From Cytophagales bacterium (GTDB taxonomy: Bacteria > Bacteroidota > Bacteroidia > Cytophagales > Cyclobacteriaceae), in assembly GCA_020402945.1 (NCBI GenBank), contig JADBYQ010000011.1, forward strand, positions 1 to 64,000: 64,000 nt of DNA, written 5' to 3'. The notes beneath the pieces were generated by a model. The model did not search any database and was not told where the DNA came from. It worked only from the letters and a program-made list of their open reading frames with translations. Positions 33,255 to 41,039 of the stretch are shown in pieces. Within the stretch, counting starts at the first letter, position 1; each line of letters opens with the position of its first letter. Position numbers and translations under genes: made by a program.

Positions 33255-34334
33255 TTAAAGTCTCCTAAAAAGTTTCTCAATACTTTCTATCGTCACCTTC
33301 TCTTTCCAATCTGTTCCGATCGCGTGATTCCACATGTGGCTGAGGTTGTAGGATACATGCGCCATCTTGGTGATCTGGTCATCTGTCCAGTCTTTGGATA
33401 AACCTTGCGGTAAATCTATTTTGTGTTTGGCGATCATCGTCTTAAATTCTTTCACCCCTTCTGGATAAAAATCTTCCAGGTGATTGAAGGCAATGCAATT
33501 TGCATAGCAATGACGTGTGCCAAGTATTTTCGAAAGTCCATACGATAACGCATGACAAACCCCTACTTCAGAGTAGGTTAAACTCAATCCACCCATGAGT
33601 GACGCTACCATTAATTTATCATCGTTGTCGGCTGTCTGTCCGCTTTGGTCGCCCAAATATATTTCTCTGCAAAGCTTTAAACTTTGTTCAGCATAGGCGT
33701 GGCTGTATGCATTATTCAGCGTTCCGTTTTCAGATTCGATGCAATGGATGTAAGTGTCCATACCGGTGTAGAACCACCAATTGCGGGGCACACTTGCAAT
33801 CAAATCTGGATCTAGTATTACTTGATTGAATACAGTCCATTCGCATTTCAATCCTAGTTTTTTTTCGGGGCCAGTCAGCACAGCAGTCATGGATACTTCG
33901 GCTCCAGTGCCAGAGATCGTTGGCACACCTACGTGATAGATGCCTGGCTTCTTGATCAAGTTTAGTCCCTGATACAATTGCGAAGAACCCTCATTGGTGA
34001 ACATCAAAGACACCGCCTTGGCAATATCCATAATCGATCCACCTCCAATGCCAATGGCAGCCGCAGGAATCCCTCTGGTTTTTTTTACTGAATCGCGGAT
34101 TGAATCTATTTGTTGGGTGGTGGGTTCAAATTGATCTATGTCAATATACATAATCGTATCGCCCGCTTTCATCGGGATGCGATTCGCTAGTTCTTTTCCT
34201 TTGAAATAGTTATCGACAAGGTAAAGCATAAACCCATCGTTCTGATGACGCTGTGTTTCTACAATTTCACCAAGCTGGTTAAAACTACCACGACCAAATA
34301 CGGTCTTTTCAATTCCTTTAAAGTTTTTGTGCAT
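33255..34334 (-). CDS. kdnB: 3-deoxy-octulosonate 8-oxidase (KdnB-type, Fe-ADH family)
   Basis: A 359-residue iron-containing alcohol dehydrogenase. NAD-binding GGGSIMD lies at 98-104 and GTGAE at 142-146. Predicted metal ligands are Asp193, His197 (GMDTYIHCIE), His261 (GVCHALSYGLS) and His275 (GTRHCYANC). KdnB oxidises the C8 hydroxyl of Kdo to an aldehyde, which KdnA then aminates to give 8-amino-3,8-dideoxy-Kdo (Kdo8N) for lipopolysaccharide. The assignment rests on sequence style plus the KdnA homologue upstream. An ORF6N gene lies between them. Confidence 0.88.
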   Translation of the reverse strand: MHKNFKGIEKTVFGRGSFNQLGEIVETQRHQNDGFMLYLVDNYFKGKELANRIPMKAGDTIMYIDIDQFEPTTQQIDSIRDSVKKTRGIPAAAIGIGGGSIMDIAKAVSLMFTNEGSSQLYQGLNLIKKPGIYHVGVPTISGTGAEVSMTAVLTGPEKKLGLKCEWTVFNQVILDPDLIASVPRNWWFYTGMDTYIHCIESENGTLNNAYSHAYAEQSLKLCREIYLGDQSGQTADNDDKLMVASLMGGLSLTYSEVGVCHALSYGLSKILGTRHCYANCIAFNHLEDFYPEGVKEFKTMIAKHKIDLPQGLSKDWTDDQITKMAHVSYNLSHMWNHAIGTDWKEKVTIESIEKLFRRL

Positions 34335-34346
34335 TTGTGTAAATAT

Positions 34347-34868
34347 TTAATCTTTCTCTTTTGTCTTAAATCCAATCTGCTTCCGGTCTTTGAAAGCTAT
34401 TTCTTGTTTGTCTTTTTGCAATAGATAATTGATTGCATCATAGACATCTTTGAATTGTTTATTGTATTTTGTTTCTAGTTCTTGAAGTTTACTTTTTAAA
34501 TCTTTATTCGATATGGCAAATTGCCTCAATACAACAAAGGCTCTCATTATTGCAATGTTGACTTGGATAGATTTTTTGCTTTTTAGCACACTTGAAAGCA
34601 TCGATACACCCTGCTCTGTAAACGCAAAAGGCGTGGCTGGACTAAATTTTATGCCTTCGGGTAGGTTATCACAATTTGTGATAACCTCTTGCCACTCTTT
34701 TTTTGTAAGCTGAAACATGAAATCCAAAGGAAAGCGATCAAGATTTCTTTTAACAGCTTGTTTCAAGGCCCTGTTCTCAACCTCATACATTTCAGCCAAA
34801 TCAAAATCAAGCATAACCCTTTGCTTTCTTACGTCATGGATTTTGCCCTCAATGTTCTGCAATTGCAT
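34347..34868 (-). CDS. ORF6N-domain protein
   Basis: A 173-residue protein with an ORF6N DNA-binding domain at the N terminus (residues 1-95: EGKIHDVRKQRVMLDFDLAEMYEVE, RFPLDFMFQLTKKEW, TPFAFTEQGVSMLSSVL) and a coiled-coil/charged C terminus (about 110-173). ORF6N/KilA-N domains come from phage and mobile DNA and bind DNA. It sits between kdnA and kdnB on the same strand, 12 bp before kdnB. Palindromes upstream and inside the gene suggest that it binds its own locus. Likely acquired from mobile DNA; function uncertain. Confidence 0.9.
   Translation of the reverse strand: MQLQNIEGKIHDVRKQRVMLDFDLAEMYEVENRALKQAVKRNLDRFPLDFMFQLTKKEWQEVITNCDNLPEGIKFSPATPFAFTEQGVSMLSSVLKSKKSIQVNIAIMRAFVVLRQFAISNKDLKSKLQELETKYNKQFKDVYDAINYLLQKDKQEIAFKDRKQIGFKTKEKD
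34663..34687. promoter_or_regulatory. Perfect 25-bp palindrome within the ORF6N gene
   Basis: Arms AGGTTATCACAA and TTGTGATAACCT flank one T, with no mismatch. It encodes part of EVITNCDNLPEG. An 18-bp segment of it recurs with one change upstream of the gene (34920-34937), which points to a protein-binding site rather than a coding accident. Confidence 0.6.
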
Positions 34869-34903
34869 GTGAACGAAATTATTGGAAACTTACAAAAATG
34901 GCT

Positions 34904-34937
34904 AATGACATTGTTTGTCATCACAATTTGAGATAAC
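34904..34937. promoter_or_regulatory. Paired operator-like palindromes upstream of the ORF6N gene
   Basis: The first element, ATGACA-N5-TGTCAT (about 34905-34921), is an inverted repeat. The second, ATCACAATTTGAGATAAC (34920-34937), matches the intragenic palindrome ATCACAATTTGTGATAAC at 17 of 18 positions. They lie 36-69 bp before the ORF6N start, in its likely promoter, and are candidates for autoregulation. Confidence 0.55.
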
Positions 34938-34965
34938 ATATCCTTGTGCCTTTATAAAACGCAAA

Positions 34966-36174
34966 CTAAGCGTGTACTTGAATCATCGCCCTCTCAATAC
35001 ATCCCCCAATTTTCTTCGCCAACGCGTTCACCTCTTCTTCTTTCCATGTACAACGAATGCCAAACGAAATCAATCGGCCCACGGTTTCTTGTGATTTCGG
35101 AAGCTGCAGTTTGTTATAGTGTTGAGGAGCACCAAGAATATGAATCGGAAGTTTAGCTGCCGTTTTTAAATCGCGCAAATGATTCCATTGGTTAATGAAA
35201 TGATACATGTTCGTAAACCAATAATTAAAACCACCAACACCTGCTTTATTGAATTCATCTACTGTGCGCTTAGCCGCTTCAGTATCGGGCATCAGAATAT
35301 TTAGGAACGTGGCCGAGTCACCGGCAGGATCTGCCAACGTACTGAAACTCACTCCTTCAATTTTAGATAATTCTTTTGTCAGTATCGCTTTGTGTTCACG
35401 ATTCTTCTCGCGGATAAACGGCACCTTGCGCGTCTGCGCCAATCCAATGGCTGCATTGATTTCGCCAATGCGATAATTGAAGCCCACGATCGGGTGATTT
35501 TCCATTCCGCGGTTATTGCCTACGTGGTCGTGCCCGTGATCTGAAAAACTATCGGCATGGAGATAGGCTTGCTCATCGTTGGTCACCATCACACCGCCTT
35601 CACCACACGTAGCAATTTTAAAAAAGTCGAACGAGTAGCAGCCGGTTTTTCCAAACAAGCCTACCGAAGTGCCTTTGTAAGAAGCGCCAAACGCCTGACC
35701 GGCATCTTCAATCAACGTGAGATTATGTTCTTTGCAAATTTTCAAGATCTCATCCAACTTAGCCATGCCACCGCACATATGCACGAGCATGATTGCTTTC
35801 GTTTTTGGAGTGATAGCCGCACGAATTCCTTCTGGACTTAAGCAAAGCGACTCGTCAATCTCGGCAAACACCGGCAACCCGCCAGCAAACAAAACCGCCT
35901 CTACCGAAGCGATGTAGGTAAATGGAGGCACGATTACCTCGTCCCCGGCACCTATGCCCGCGGCAGCCAATGCACACGAAACGGCTGTAGAGCCACTCGA
36001 TACGGCATGGGCAAACTTTGCGCATGTTACCTTTTTTACTTCTGCCTCAAACTCGCGGGCTTTCCAAATATTATTGCGTTGTGCATCGTGGTTATAGCGG
36101 AAGAGGATGCCCGTTTCCATGACATCATTTACCTCTTTGCGCTCTTCTATTCCAAACAGTTCAGATCCAGGCAT
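34966..36174 (-). CDS. kdnA: 8-amino-3,8-dideoxy-octulosonate aminotransferase (KdnA)
   Basis: A 402-residue DegT/DnrJ/EryC1-type PLP aminotransferase. The N terminus MPGSELFGIEERKEV and LFRYNHD resemble KdnA of Shewanella. PLP lysine Lys186 is in SFDFFKIATCGEGG; Asp157 is in IEDAGQ; HGHDHVGNNRG follows near 218. KdnA aminates 8-oxo-Kdo to Kdo8N, which changes the charge of the LPS inner core and raises polymyxin resistance in Shewanella. ATG at 36174 begins exactly at the family N terminus. kdnB lies downstream beyond the ORF6N gene, and a composite repeat element lies upstream. Confidence 0.9.
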   Translation of the reverse strand: MPGSELFGIEERKEVNDVMETGILFRYNHDAQRNNIWKAREFEAEVKKVTCAKFAHAVSSGSTAVSCALAAAGIGAGDEVIVPPFTYIASVEAVLFAGGLPVFAEIDESLCLSPEGIRAAITPKTKAIMLVHMCGGMAKLDEILKICKEHNLTLIEDAGQAFGASYKGTSVGLFGKTGCYSFDFFKIATCGEGGVMVTNDEQAYLHADSFSDHGHDHVGNNRGMENHPIVGFNYRIGEINAAIGLAQTRKVPFIREKNREHKAILTKELSKIEGVSFSTLADPAGDSATFLNILMPDTEAAKRTVDEFNKAGVGGFNYWFTNMYHFINQWNHLRDLKTAAKLPIHILGAPQHYNKLQLPKSQETVGRLISFGIRCTWKEEEVNALAKKIGGCIERAMIQVHA

Positions 36175-36205
36175 AATTGATAAGGTTAAGGGTGCAAAAA
36201 TACGA

Positions 36206-36415
36206 ATTTCAGGTTTCAAATTGCAGGCTCCAGCATCCTAGTACGAAAGGCGTGTAACCGGAGGTTTGCGGCCTGGCCGTGCGAGGCGCAGTCGGCCACC
36301 GGGCTATCCGCTGCAATCCACCCCGATAGTCATCGGGGATGGGATTTCCGCTACTATCCCTGGCCGATGCCTGCCCTTAGGTCACTTGGTAACTTGAAAC
36401 CTGCAGCCAGAAACT
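36206..36415. repeat. Composite repeat element flanked by inverted heptad arrays
   Basis: Left heptads (ATTTCAG, GTTTCAA, ATTGCAG, GCTCCAG; 36206-36240) and right heptads of opposite sense (GGTAACT, TGAAACC, TGCAGCC, AGAAACT; about 36381-36415) enclose a GC-rich core. The core has a perfect hairpin CCCCGAT-AGTC-ATCGGGG (36321-36338) between two related blocks, TCCGCTGCAATCC and TCCGCTACTATCC. It separates the divergent kdnA and methyltransferase genes and shares core blocks with 19672-19765. Confidence 0.65.
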
Positions 36416-36423
36416 TATCTTTG
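36394..36423 (+). promoter_or_regulatory. Bacteroidota-type promoter for the methyltransferase gene
   Basis: TTG at 36394-36396, exactly 19 bp spacer, then TATCTTTG at 36416-36423, a full match to TTG-N19-TAnnTTTG. The ATG at 36430 is only 6 bp after the -7 box, so the mRNA should be leaderless or nearly so. The -33 part lies inside the right heptad array. Confidence 0.75.
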
Positions 36424-36429
36424 CGCCCA

Positions 36430-37203
36430 ATGAAAAAATTGATTTCTCTACTTATTCGGTTTGTTCCCCGCAAATACCTGCAGCTTTTTAGCGGAGTGGG
36501 CCTCAAAGCACTCGGCATTTTCTACATGGGTAACAAGGTGGAGTGCCCGATTTGCAAAAATCATTACCGAAAGTTTTTACCCTACGGCAGAATCAACCCA
36601 CGTCCTAACGCACTTTGCCCTGGCTGCTTGAGCCTCGAACGACACCGTTTGATATGGCTTTACCTTCAGCAAAAAACTAATTTCTTTCAACAAAAGTTAA
36701 AGGTGTTGCACATAGCCCCTGAGCATTGCTTCTTGAAGCCTTTTGAAGCGCAACACGGTGAAGGCTACATTACCGCGGACATTGAGTCGCCCTTAGCCAA
36801 AGTAAAAATGGATATCCATCAAATTCCTTTCGGGGAAAATCATTTTGATGTGGTGTTGTGTAATCACGTACTTGAGCATGTCAAAGATGACATCAAGGCC
36901 ATGAGTCAGATCAAACGAGTTTTAAAACCAGGTGGTTGGGCAATTTTGCAGGTGCCGTTCTTTTCACCTGTGCCTGATGTAACCTTCGAAGACAATTCTA
37001 TTTCTGATCCACGCGAGCGCGAAAAGATTTTTGGCCAAGATGATCACGTGCGAATGTTTGGAAAAGACTATTCAAAGCGTATTGCATCGGCAGGCCTTCA
37101 ATCTGATGCGAACATGTTTGCCTCCGATTTCACGGCAACGAAAGCAACCTATTTTGGAATTGAGAGCAACGAAGTATTATATGTTGGCAGGAAAGACCAA
37201 TAA
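36430..37203 (+). CDS. SAM-dependent methyltransferase with N-terminal Cys motifs
   Basis: A 257-residue class I methyltransferase. Cys-Pro-Ile-Cys (39-42) and Cys-Pro-Gly-Cys (about 62-65) may bind zinc. The SAM domain follows: VLHIAPEHCF (motif I, degenerate), DIHQIPFGENHFDVVLCNHVLEHV (motif II region) and RVLKPGGWAILQVPF. It is the Methyltransf_11-type often found in sugar or cell-surface clusters; the acceptor is unknown. The start at 36430 is set by the promoter 6 bp upstream; a longer frame from 36367 would run through the promoter. Confidence 0.88.
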   Translation: MKKLISLLIRFVPRKYLQLFSGVGLKALGIFYMGNKVECPICKNHYRKFLPYGRINPRPNALCPGCLSLERHRLIWLYLQQKTNFFQQKLKVLHIAPEHCFLKPFEAQHGEGYITADIESPLAKVKMDIHQIPFGENHFDVVLCNHVLEHVKDDIKAMSQIKRVLKPGGWAILQVPFFSPVPDVTFEDNSISDPREREKIFGQDDHVRMFGKDYSKRIASAGLQSDANMFASDFTATKATYFGIESNEVLYVGRKDQ

Positions 37204-37209
37204 CATAGA

Positions 37210-37770
37210 CTATTTCTTACCTCCGCCAAAGAAAAAGCCAATCTTCAAATTCAGATAGTTTTTGTTGATCGATTCAAATTGTCCAGTGGGAGCTGGTGAG
37301 CCTCTATAGGAAAAAACATAGTCAGTCATGTTACCAACGAAATTATACTCCACGATCAGTCGAAAATGACCAAGATCTACACCCACTCTTGGAAAGAAGC
37401 CTAATCGATTTCGTTCGTTCTGTGTGTCTGTATTGCTAATCAAAAAATTATTGCTAGGATTAAAAATGGCAAAGCCACCTCCAACAAAAACGCGGGGCTT
37501 AAAAGGTAGATAATATTGATAGCTGACACCAAGGGATCCTACAAACGGATTACTACCACCAGTCATCGAGAGTATGCCGTTATGTTCTATTCTAAAACCC
37601 GTACTCATTTTATCGTTTATGCGGTAACTAGGTTCGAGGGAAATAGAGCCAATCCCACTGTTCTTTCCCAACGGTGCGCCCCCATCGATAGCGAGAAAAA
37701 CTTTTCGATAGTTTTGACCATTTGCAACCAATGATATTGCCAGAAAAACGAATACCAGTAGCTTTTTCAT
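37210..37770 (-). CDS. Outer-membrane beta-barrel protein of unknown function
   Basis: A 186-residue exported protein with signal peptide (about 1-19, ending VANGQ) and an 8-stranded barrel pattern: GIGSISLEPSYRINDKMS, GVSYQYYLPFKPRVFVGGGFAIF, FPRVGVDLGHFRLIVEYNF, LNLKIGFFFGGGKK. Ends in an aromatic strand typical of outer-membrane proteins. Convergent with the methyltransferase gene (6 bp apart). No specific function visible. Confidence 0.75.
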   Translation of the reverse strand: MKKLLVFVFLAISLVANGQNYRKVFLAIDGGAPLGKNSGIGSISLEPSYRINDKMSTGFRIEHNGILSMTGGSNPFVGSLGVSYQYYLPFKPRVFVGGGFAIFNPSNNFLISNTDTQNERNRLGFFPRVGVDLGHFRLIVEYNFVGNMTDYVFSYRGSPAPTGQFESINKNYLNLKIGFFFGGGKK

Positions 37771-37851
37771 AAAATTCAAGTTAAAACTACTTATTGTATG
37801 AAAGTAATGATTGAAGATAATAGTAAAAATTGAGAAGATACAACCGATGTA

Positions 37852-39882
37852 CTACTTCTTAAAAAACATCTCCCCAATCTTCTCAACATCGAACAAAACT
37901 CCCTCTTGCGAATTGGCAAGGAAAGCAATAACAATATCATCGTCAGGATAAATTATTAAACTGGAACTGCTGCTGAGCATATCGCCCGCATGGTACCAAA
38001 TGCGGTGGCCGTTTTTACCTTGGCCAATGAACCAACCCATGCCGTAGCCGGTTGCCCGGTTAGAAGTAGTAAATTGCGTTTCAAATAATTTTTTGGTCAG
38101 TGCAGGATTAAGTGCATTGCCGTGCAACAATTCGTTTCCAAATTTTACCAAATCTTCTGCGGTCGACAAAAGTCCGCCACCGGGGTATTTGTAGCTAAAA
38201 TCACCATAGTCATTCTTTTCTCCGTTGATATCATAGAACTTACTTCTGCCTGAAATACTTTTAGTGTTATCATCTCCACAAGTACTCATCATCTGCATTG
38301 GTTTCCAAATTTGCTCCTGCATATAATCCAGATAGCTTTGCCCGCTTGCACTTTCAATCACAGCGCCAATTAAATTCCACCCGAAAGTGGAGTAGTGAAA
38401 TTGAGAGCCTGGCTTAAATAATAAGCTATCCCTTTCAAAAATTTGGATGGACTGTGTAGCCGTTTGGTAATGTTGGTTTCGAACTAAATCGCTCAAGTCA
38501 TTTTCGTGATAGTCTCGAACTCCTGCCAAGTGTCCTGCCAATTGGCGCGTTGAAAACGAATATTTCTTATTCGGAAACGAAACAACATATTTTTGAATAG
38601 GCGCATCTAGATCCAGCTTATTTTCAGATGCTAGTTTTATCAATGCAGCAGAAGTTATTGACTTCGAGACGCTGTTGATGCGAAAGCGTGTGTCAGGAGT
38701 TACCGCCAGATTGTTTTCGATGTCGGCAAATCCAAACCCTTTCGATAATTTTATTTCGCCCTTTACGCTAACACAAAGTTGTAACCCATTGACATTTGAT
38801 TCGTCCAGAAAATCGTTGCAAGCCTGTATGGCGACACATACTGCACTGCTTTCTGAACATGGTTTTTCTGTTGCTATAGCAGGATTGGTCTGAGGCGTTG
38901 GAGGCTGATTGCTTACCGCTACCGTAGCAGCTAAAATTCCCCTTACTTTTTCCCACTTGTCGAAACTTGTTTTTCGGGTATAGCAGCTAAACAACTTGCT
39001 TGCCGATTCACCGGGCGCTTCACCAATAAAAGTACCTGGCAAATCAATGCCGCCATAACCAAGTTGCTGGCGCACCTGTTTTTTACCCTCAAAAACAATC
39101 GTGTCAATTCGTAATCTCTTGGGGTGCTTTTTAATAAAATCATGATAGCCTTTAGCAATTTGGTCTCTATCTGTTTTGGTGAGAATACGTTCAAAAGCGA
39201 CAAAGAATGGTTTGGAGATTAAATATTTGAATTCGGAAAGATCAAAAGTCAACCAACCATTTCGCCTTGTAGATTCAAGCACCACGCTCTTGTTCAAAAG
39301 GTCTTCTCCGGGCGATTTTGTAATGCTATCAACTGAATATAGGCGAACACGCATTTTAAAGGATGGCAAATTATTCCTGAAAATCCGGATGCTTGCACTT
39401 TGTAAATAGACTGGAAACAAAAGTTCTTTTTGAAAAGGGTTTTTGTTTTCAATCAGAAGGGCCGTTGCAGAACCCGCATAAATCGTATCGGTTTCAAGTG
39501 TTCCCCCTCTTGATTTCCTGTTTCCCAATTTAAATGTTTTGTTATCTTCTTTTTTTGATATCACAGTGACTCCATTCAAGAGGGTCACGTGCTCCTTTAG
39601 ATAAACGACTACTTCTTGGGTGAGGAAAGACTGAATAGGAATATTCTTGCTGATAAAACCAATCCCAGAGAGACGCAGTGTATCTTTCAAATTGGGTGTT
39701 GGTACTCTTAATGAAAATGATCCGTCTACATTGGAAATGGTGCCAATACCGGTGTTTACAATCCCAATGTTAGCAAAGGCAATCGGTTTCTTGTCCAATT
39801 GGTTAATTACTTTTCCTCGGATAATGACTTGAGAATATCCAATTTGAATGCTAAGTAGAACAGTTAGCGCGGCTTTGAGCAT
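37852..39882 (-). CDS. CarboxypepD_reg-like domain fused to a beta-lactamase-family hydrolase
   Basis: A 676-residue exported fusion. Signal peptide about 1-18 (ending GYSQ). Residues about 20-110 form a CarboxypepD_reg-like beta-sandwich (IIRGKVINQLDKKPIAFANI, GTISNVDGSFSLRVP). A middle region (about 130-300) with strands and KNPFQKELLFPVYLQS is unassigned. The C-terminal part (about 370-676) is a serine hydrolase with Ser-Val-Ser-Lys in RINSVSKSITSAALIKL, a FHYSTFGWNLIG second motif and WYHAGD. The N-terminal sandwich is common on TonB-dependent receptors, so fusion with a hydrolase is notable. ATG at 39882 gives the signal. Confidence 0.88.
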   Translation of the reverse strand: MLKAALTVLLSIQIGYSQVIIRGKVINQLDKKPIAFANIGIVNTGIGTISNVDGSFSLRVPTPNLKDTLRLSGIGFISKNIPIQSFLTQEVVVYLKEHVTLLNGVTVISKKEDNKTFKLGNRKSRGGTLETDTIYAGSATALLIENKNPFQKELLFPVYLQSASIRIFRNNLPSFKMRVRLYSVDSITKSPGEDLLNKSVVLESTRRNGWLTFDLSEFKYLISKPFFVAFERILTKTDRDQIAKGYHDFIKKHPKRLRIDTIVFEGKKQVRQQLGYGGIDLPGTFIGEAPGESASKLFSCYTRKTSFDKWEKVRGILAATVAVSNQPPTPQTNPAIATEKPCSESSAVCVAIQACNDFLDESNVNGLQLCVSVKGEIKLSKGFGFADIENNLAVTPDTRFRINSVSKSITSAALIKLASENKLDLDAPIQKYVVSFPNKKYSFSTRQLAGHLAGVRDYHENDLSDLVRNQHYQTATQSIQIFERDSLLFKPGSQFHYSTFGWNLIGAVIESASGQSYLDYMQEQIWKPMQMMSTCGDDNTKSISGRSKFYDINGEKNDYGDFSYKYPGGGLLSTAEDLVKFGNELLHGNALNPALTKKLFETQFTTSNRATGYGMGWFIGQGKNGHRIWYHAGDMLSSSSSLIIYPDDDIVIAFLANSQEGVLFDVEKIGEMFFKK

Positions 39883-39948
39883 CTTACTTTTCTTTATAGA
39901 TGCGTGATTCAATTGGATAGTTCTTTCTTGTTGGTTACGTATCACCCT

Positions 39949-39994
39949 AAAAAAACAAAGGCACAAAAACATAGTGTCTTTGTGCCTTTGTGTT
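39949..39994 (-). terminator. Terminator after mdh, built of the octamer repeat
   Basis: ACAAAGGCACAAA (39955-39967) pairs perfectly with TTTGTGCCTTTGT (39979-39991). On the minus strand the stem is followed by seven T residues. It lies 14 bp after the mdh stop. The arm is made of CACAAAGG-type octamers that resemble the CGCWAAGN units bounding the GxxExxY cassette. Confidence 0.85.
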
Positions 39995-40007
39995 AAAAAT
40001 CTTAAAA

Positions 40008-40940
40008 CTATTTTGGCAACTTATCCAATACCTCCATTACTTCTTTCACGTGTTGGCGGCTGGTTTCTAGCAACGCTTTTTCATCGCTGTTCAAATCTAA
40101 CTCAATTACTTTTTCCACTCCGTTCTTTCCTAAAATTACGGGAACACCTAAGTAGCAATTTTTAATTCCGTACTCGCCATCCAACTGCATACATACTGGC
40201 AATACCCTGCGCTGGTCTCTTACGATTGCTTCCACCATTTGCGCGGCAGCCGAACCTGGCGCATACCAGGCCGAGGTGCCCATCAATTTTACCAACTCAC
40301 CACCACCCACTTTTGTACGCTCTATGATGGCGTTCAATTTATCCTTCGCAATTAGTTCAGTTACAGGTATTCCACCTACCGTTGTATAACGTGGTAGCGG
40401 CACCATCGTATCACCATGTCCTCCTAATAACATGGCTTGAATATCCTTGGGGGAAACATTTAAAGCCTCCGCTAAAAATGCTCTATAACGAGCAGTATCT
40501 AAAATACCTGCCATGCCAATTACTCTCGTACGAGGCAGTTGTGACGTCAAGTGTGCCTGATAGGTCATGACATCTAGCGGATTGGACACCACGATAATGA
40601 TTGCGTTTGGCGAATGTTTCACTACGTTTTCAGTAACCGACTTAACAATACCAGCATTCGTTACAATCAAGTCATCACGCGTCATCCCTGGCTTACGGGG
40701 AAGACCGGATGTAATCACGACCACATCTGAACCAGCTGTTTTAGTGTAATCATTGGTGGAGCCGATCGTGCGACTATCATACAAATCGATGGGGGCCTTT
40801 TGCCAGATGTCAAGTGCCTTGCCTTCAGCGAACCCTTCCCGGATATCTACCAATACAATCTCGTTAGCAATTTCTTTATAAGCCAGCACATCAGCACAAG
40901 TGGCTCCTACGTTTCCGGCTCCTACAACAGTTATTTTCAT
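40008..40940 (-). CDS. mdh: Malate dehydrogenase
   Basis: A 310-residue NAD-dependent enzyme of the LDH-like MDH class. Rossmann motif GAGNVGATCADV lies at residues 7-18, VVITSGLPRKPGMTRDDL at about 75-92, and the catalytic region GGHGDTMVPLPRY with the active-site His at about 173. It interconverts malate and oxaloacetate in the TCA cycle. ATG at 40940 starts exactly at MKITVVGAGN; a longer frame upstream has no homology. A strong terminator follows. Confidence 0.97.
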   Translation of the reverse strand: MKITVVGAGNVGATCADVLAYKEIANEIVLVDIREGFAEGKALDIWQKAPIDLYDSRTIGSTNDYTKTAGSDVVVITSGLPRKPGMTRDDLIVTNAGIVKSVTENVVKHSPNAIIIVVSNPLDVMTYQAHLTSQLPRTRVIGMAGILDTARYRAFLAEALNVSPKDIQAMLLGGHGDTMVPLPRYTTVGGIPVTELIAKDKLNAIIERTKVGGGELVKLMGTSAWYAPGSAAAQMVEAIVRDQRRVLPVCMQLDGEYGIKNCYLGVPVILGKNGVEKVIELDLNSDEKALLETSRQHVKEVMEVLDKLPK

Positions 40941-41039
40941 ATGGGGTGTATTAAGTTGGTGTGAAATCGGTCGCGAAGTTATTAATCGATGGCTCAATAA
41001 GAAAAACAATTGACAAAATTTTGAAGACCGTTAACTCAG

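Noticed and set aside
36195-36202. TATTTTTG as the kdnA promoter
   Set aside because: The nearest TTG is 14 bp upstream rather than 19, and it lies at the edge of a repeat array.
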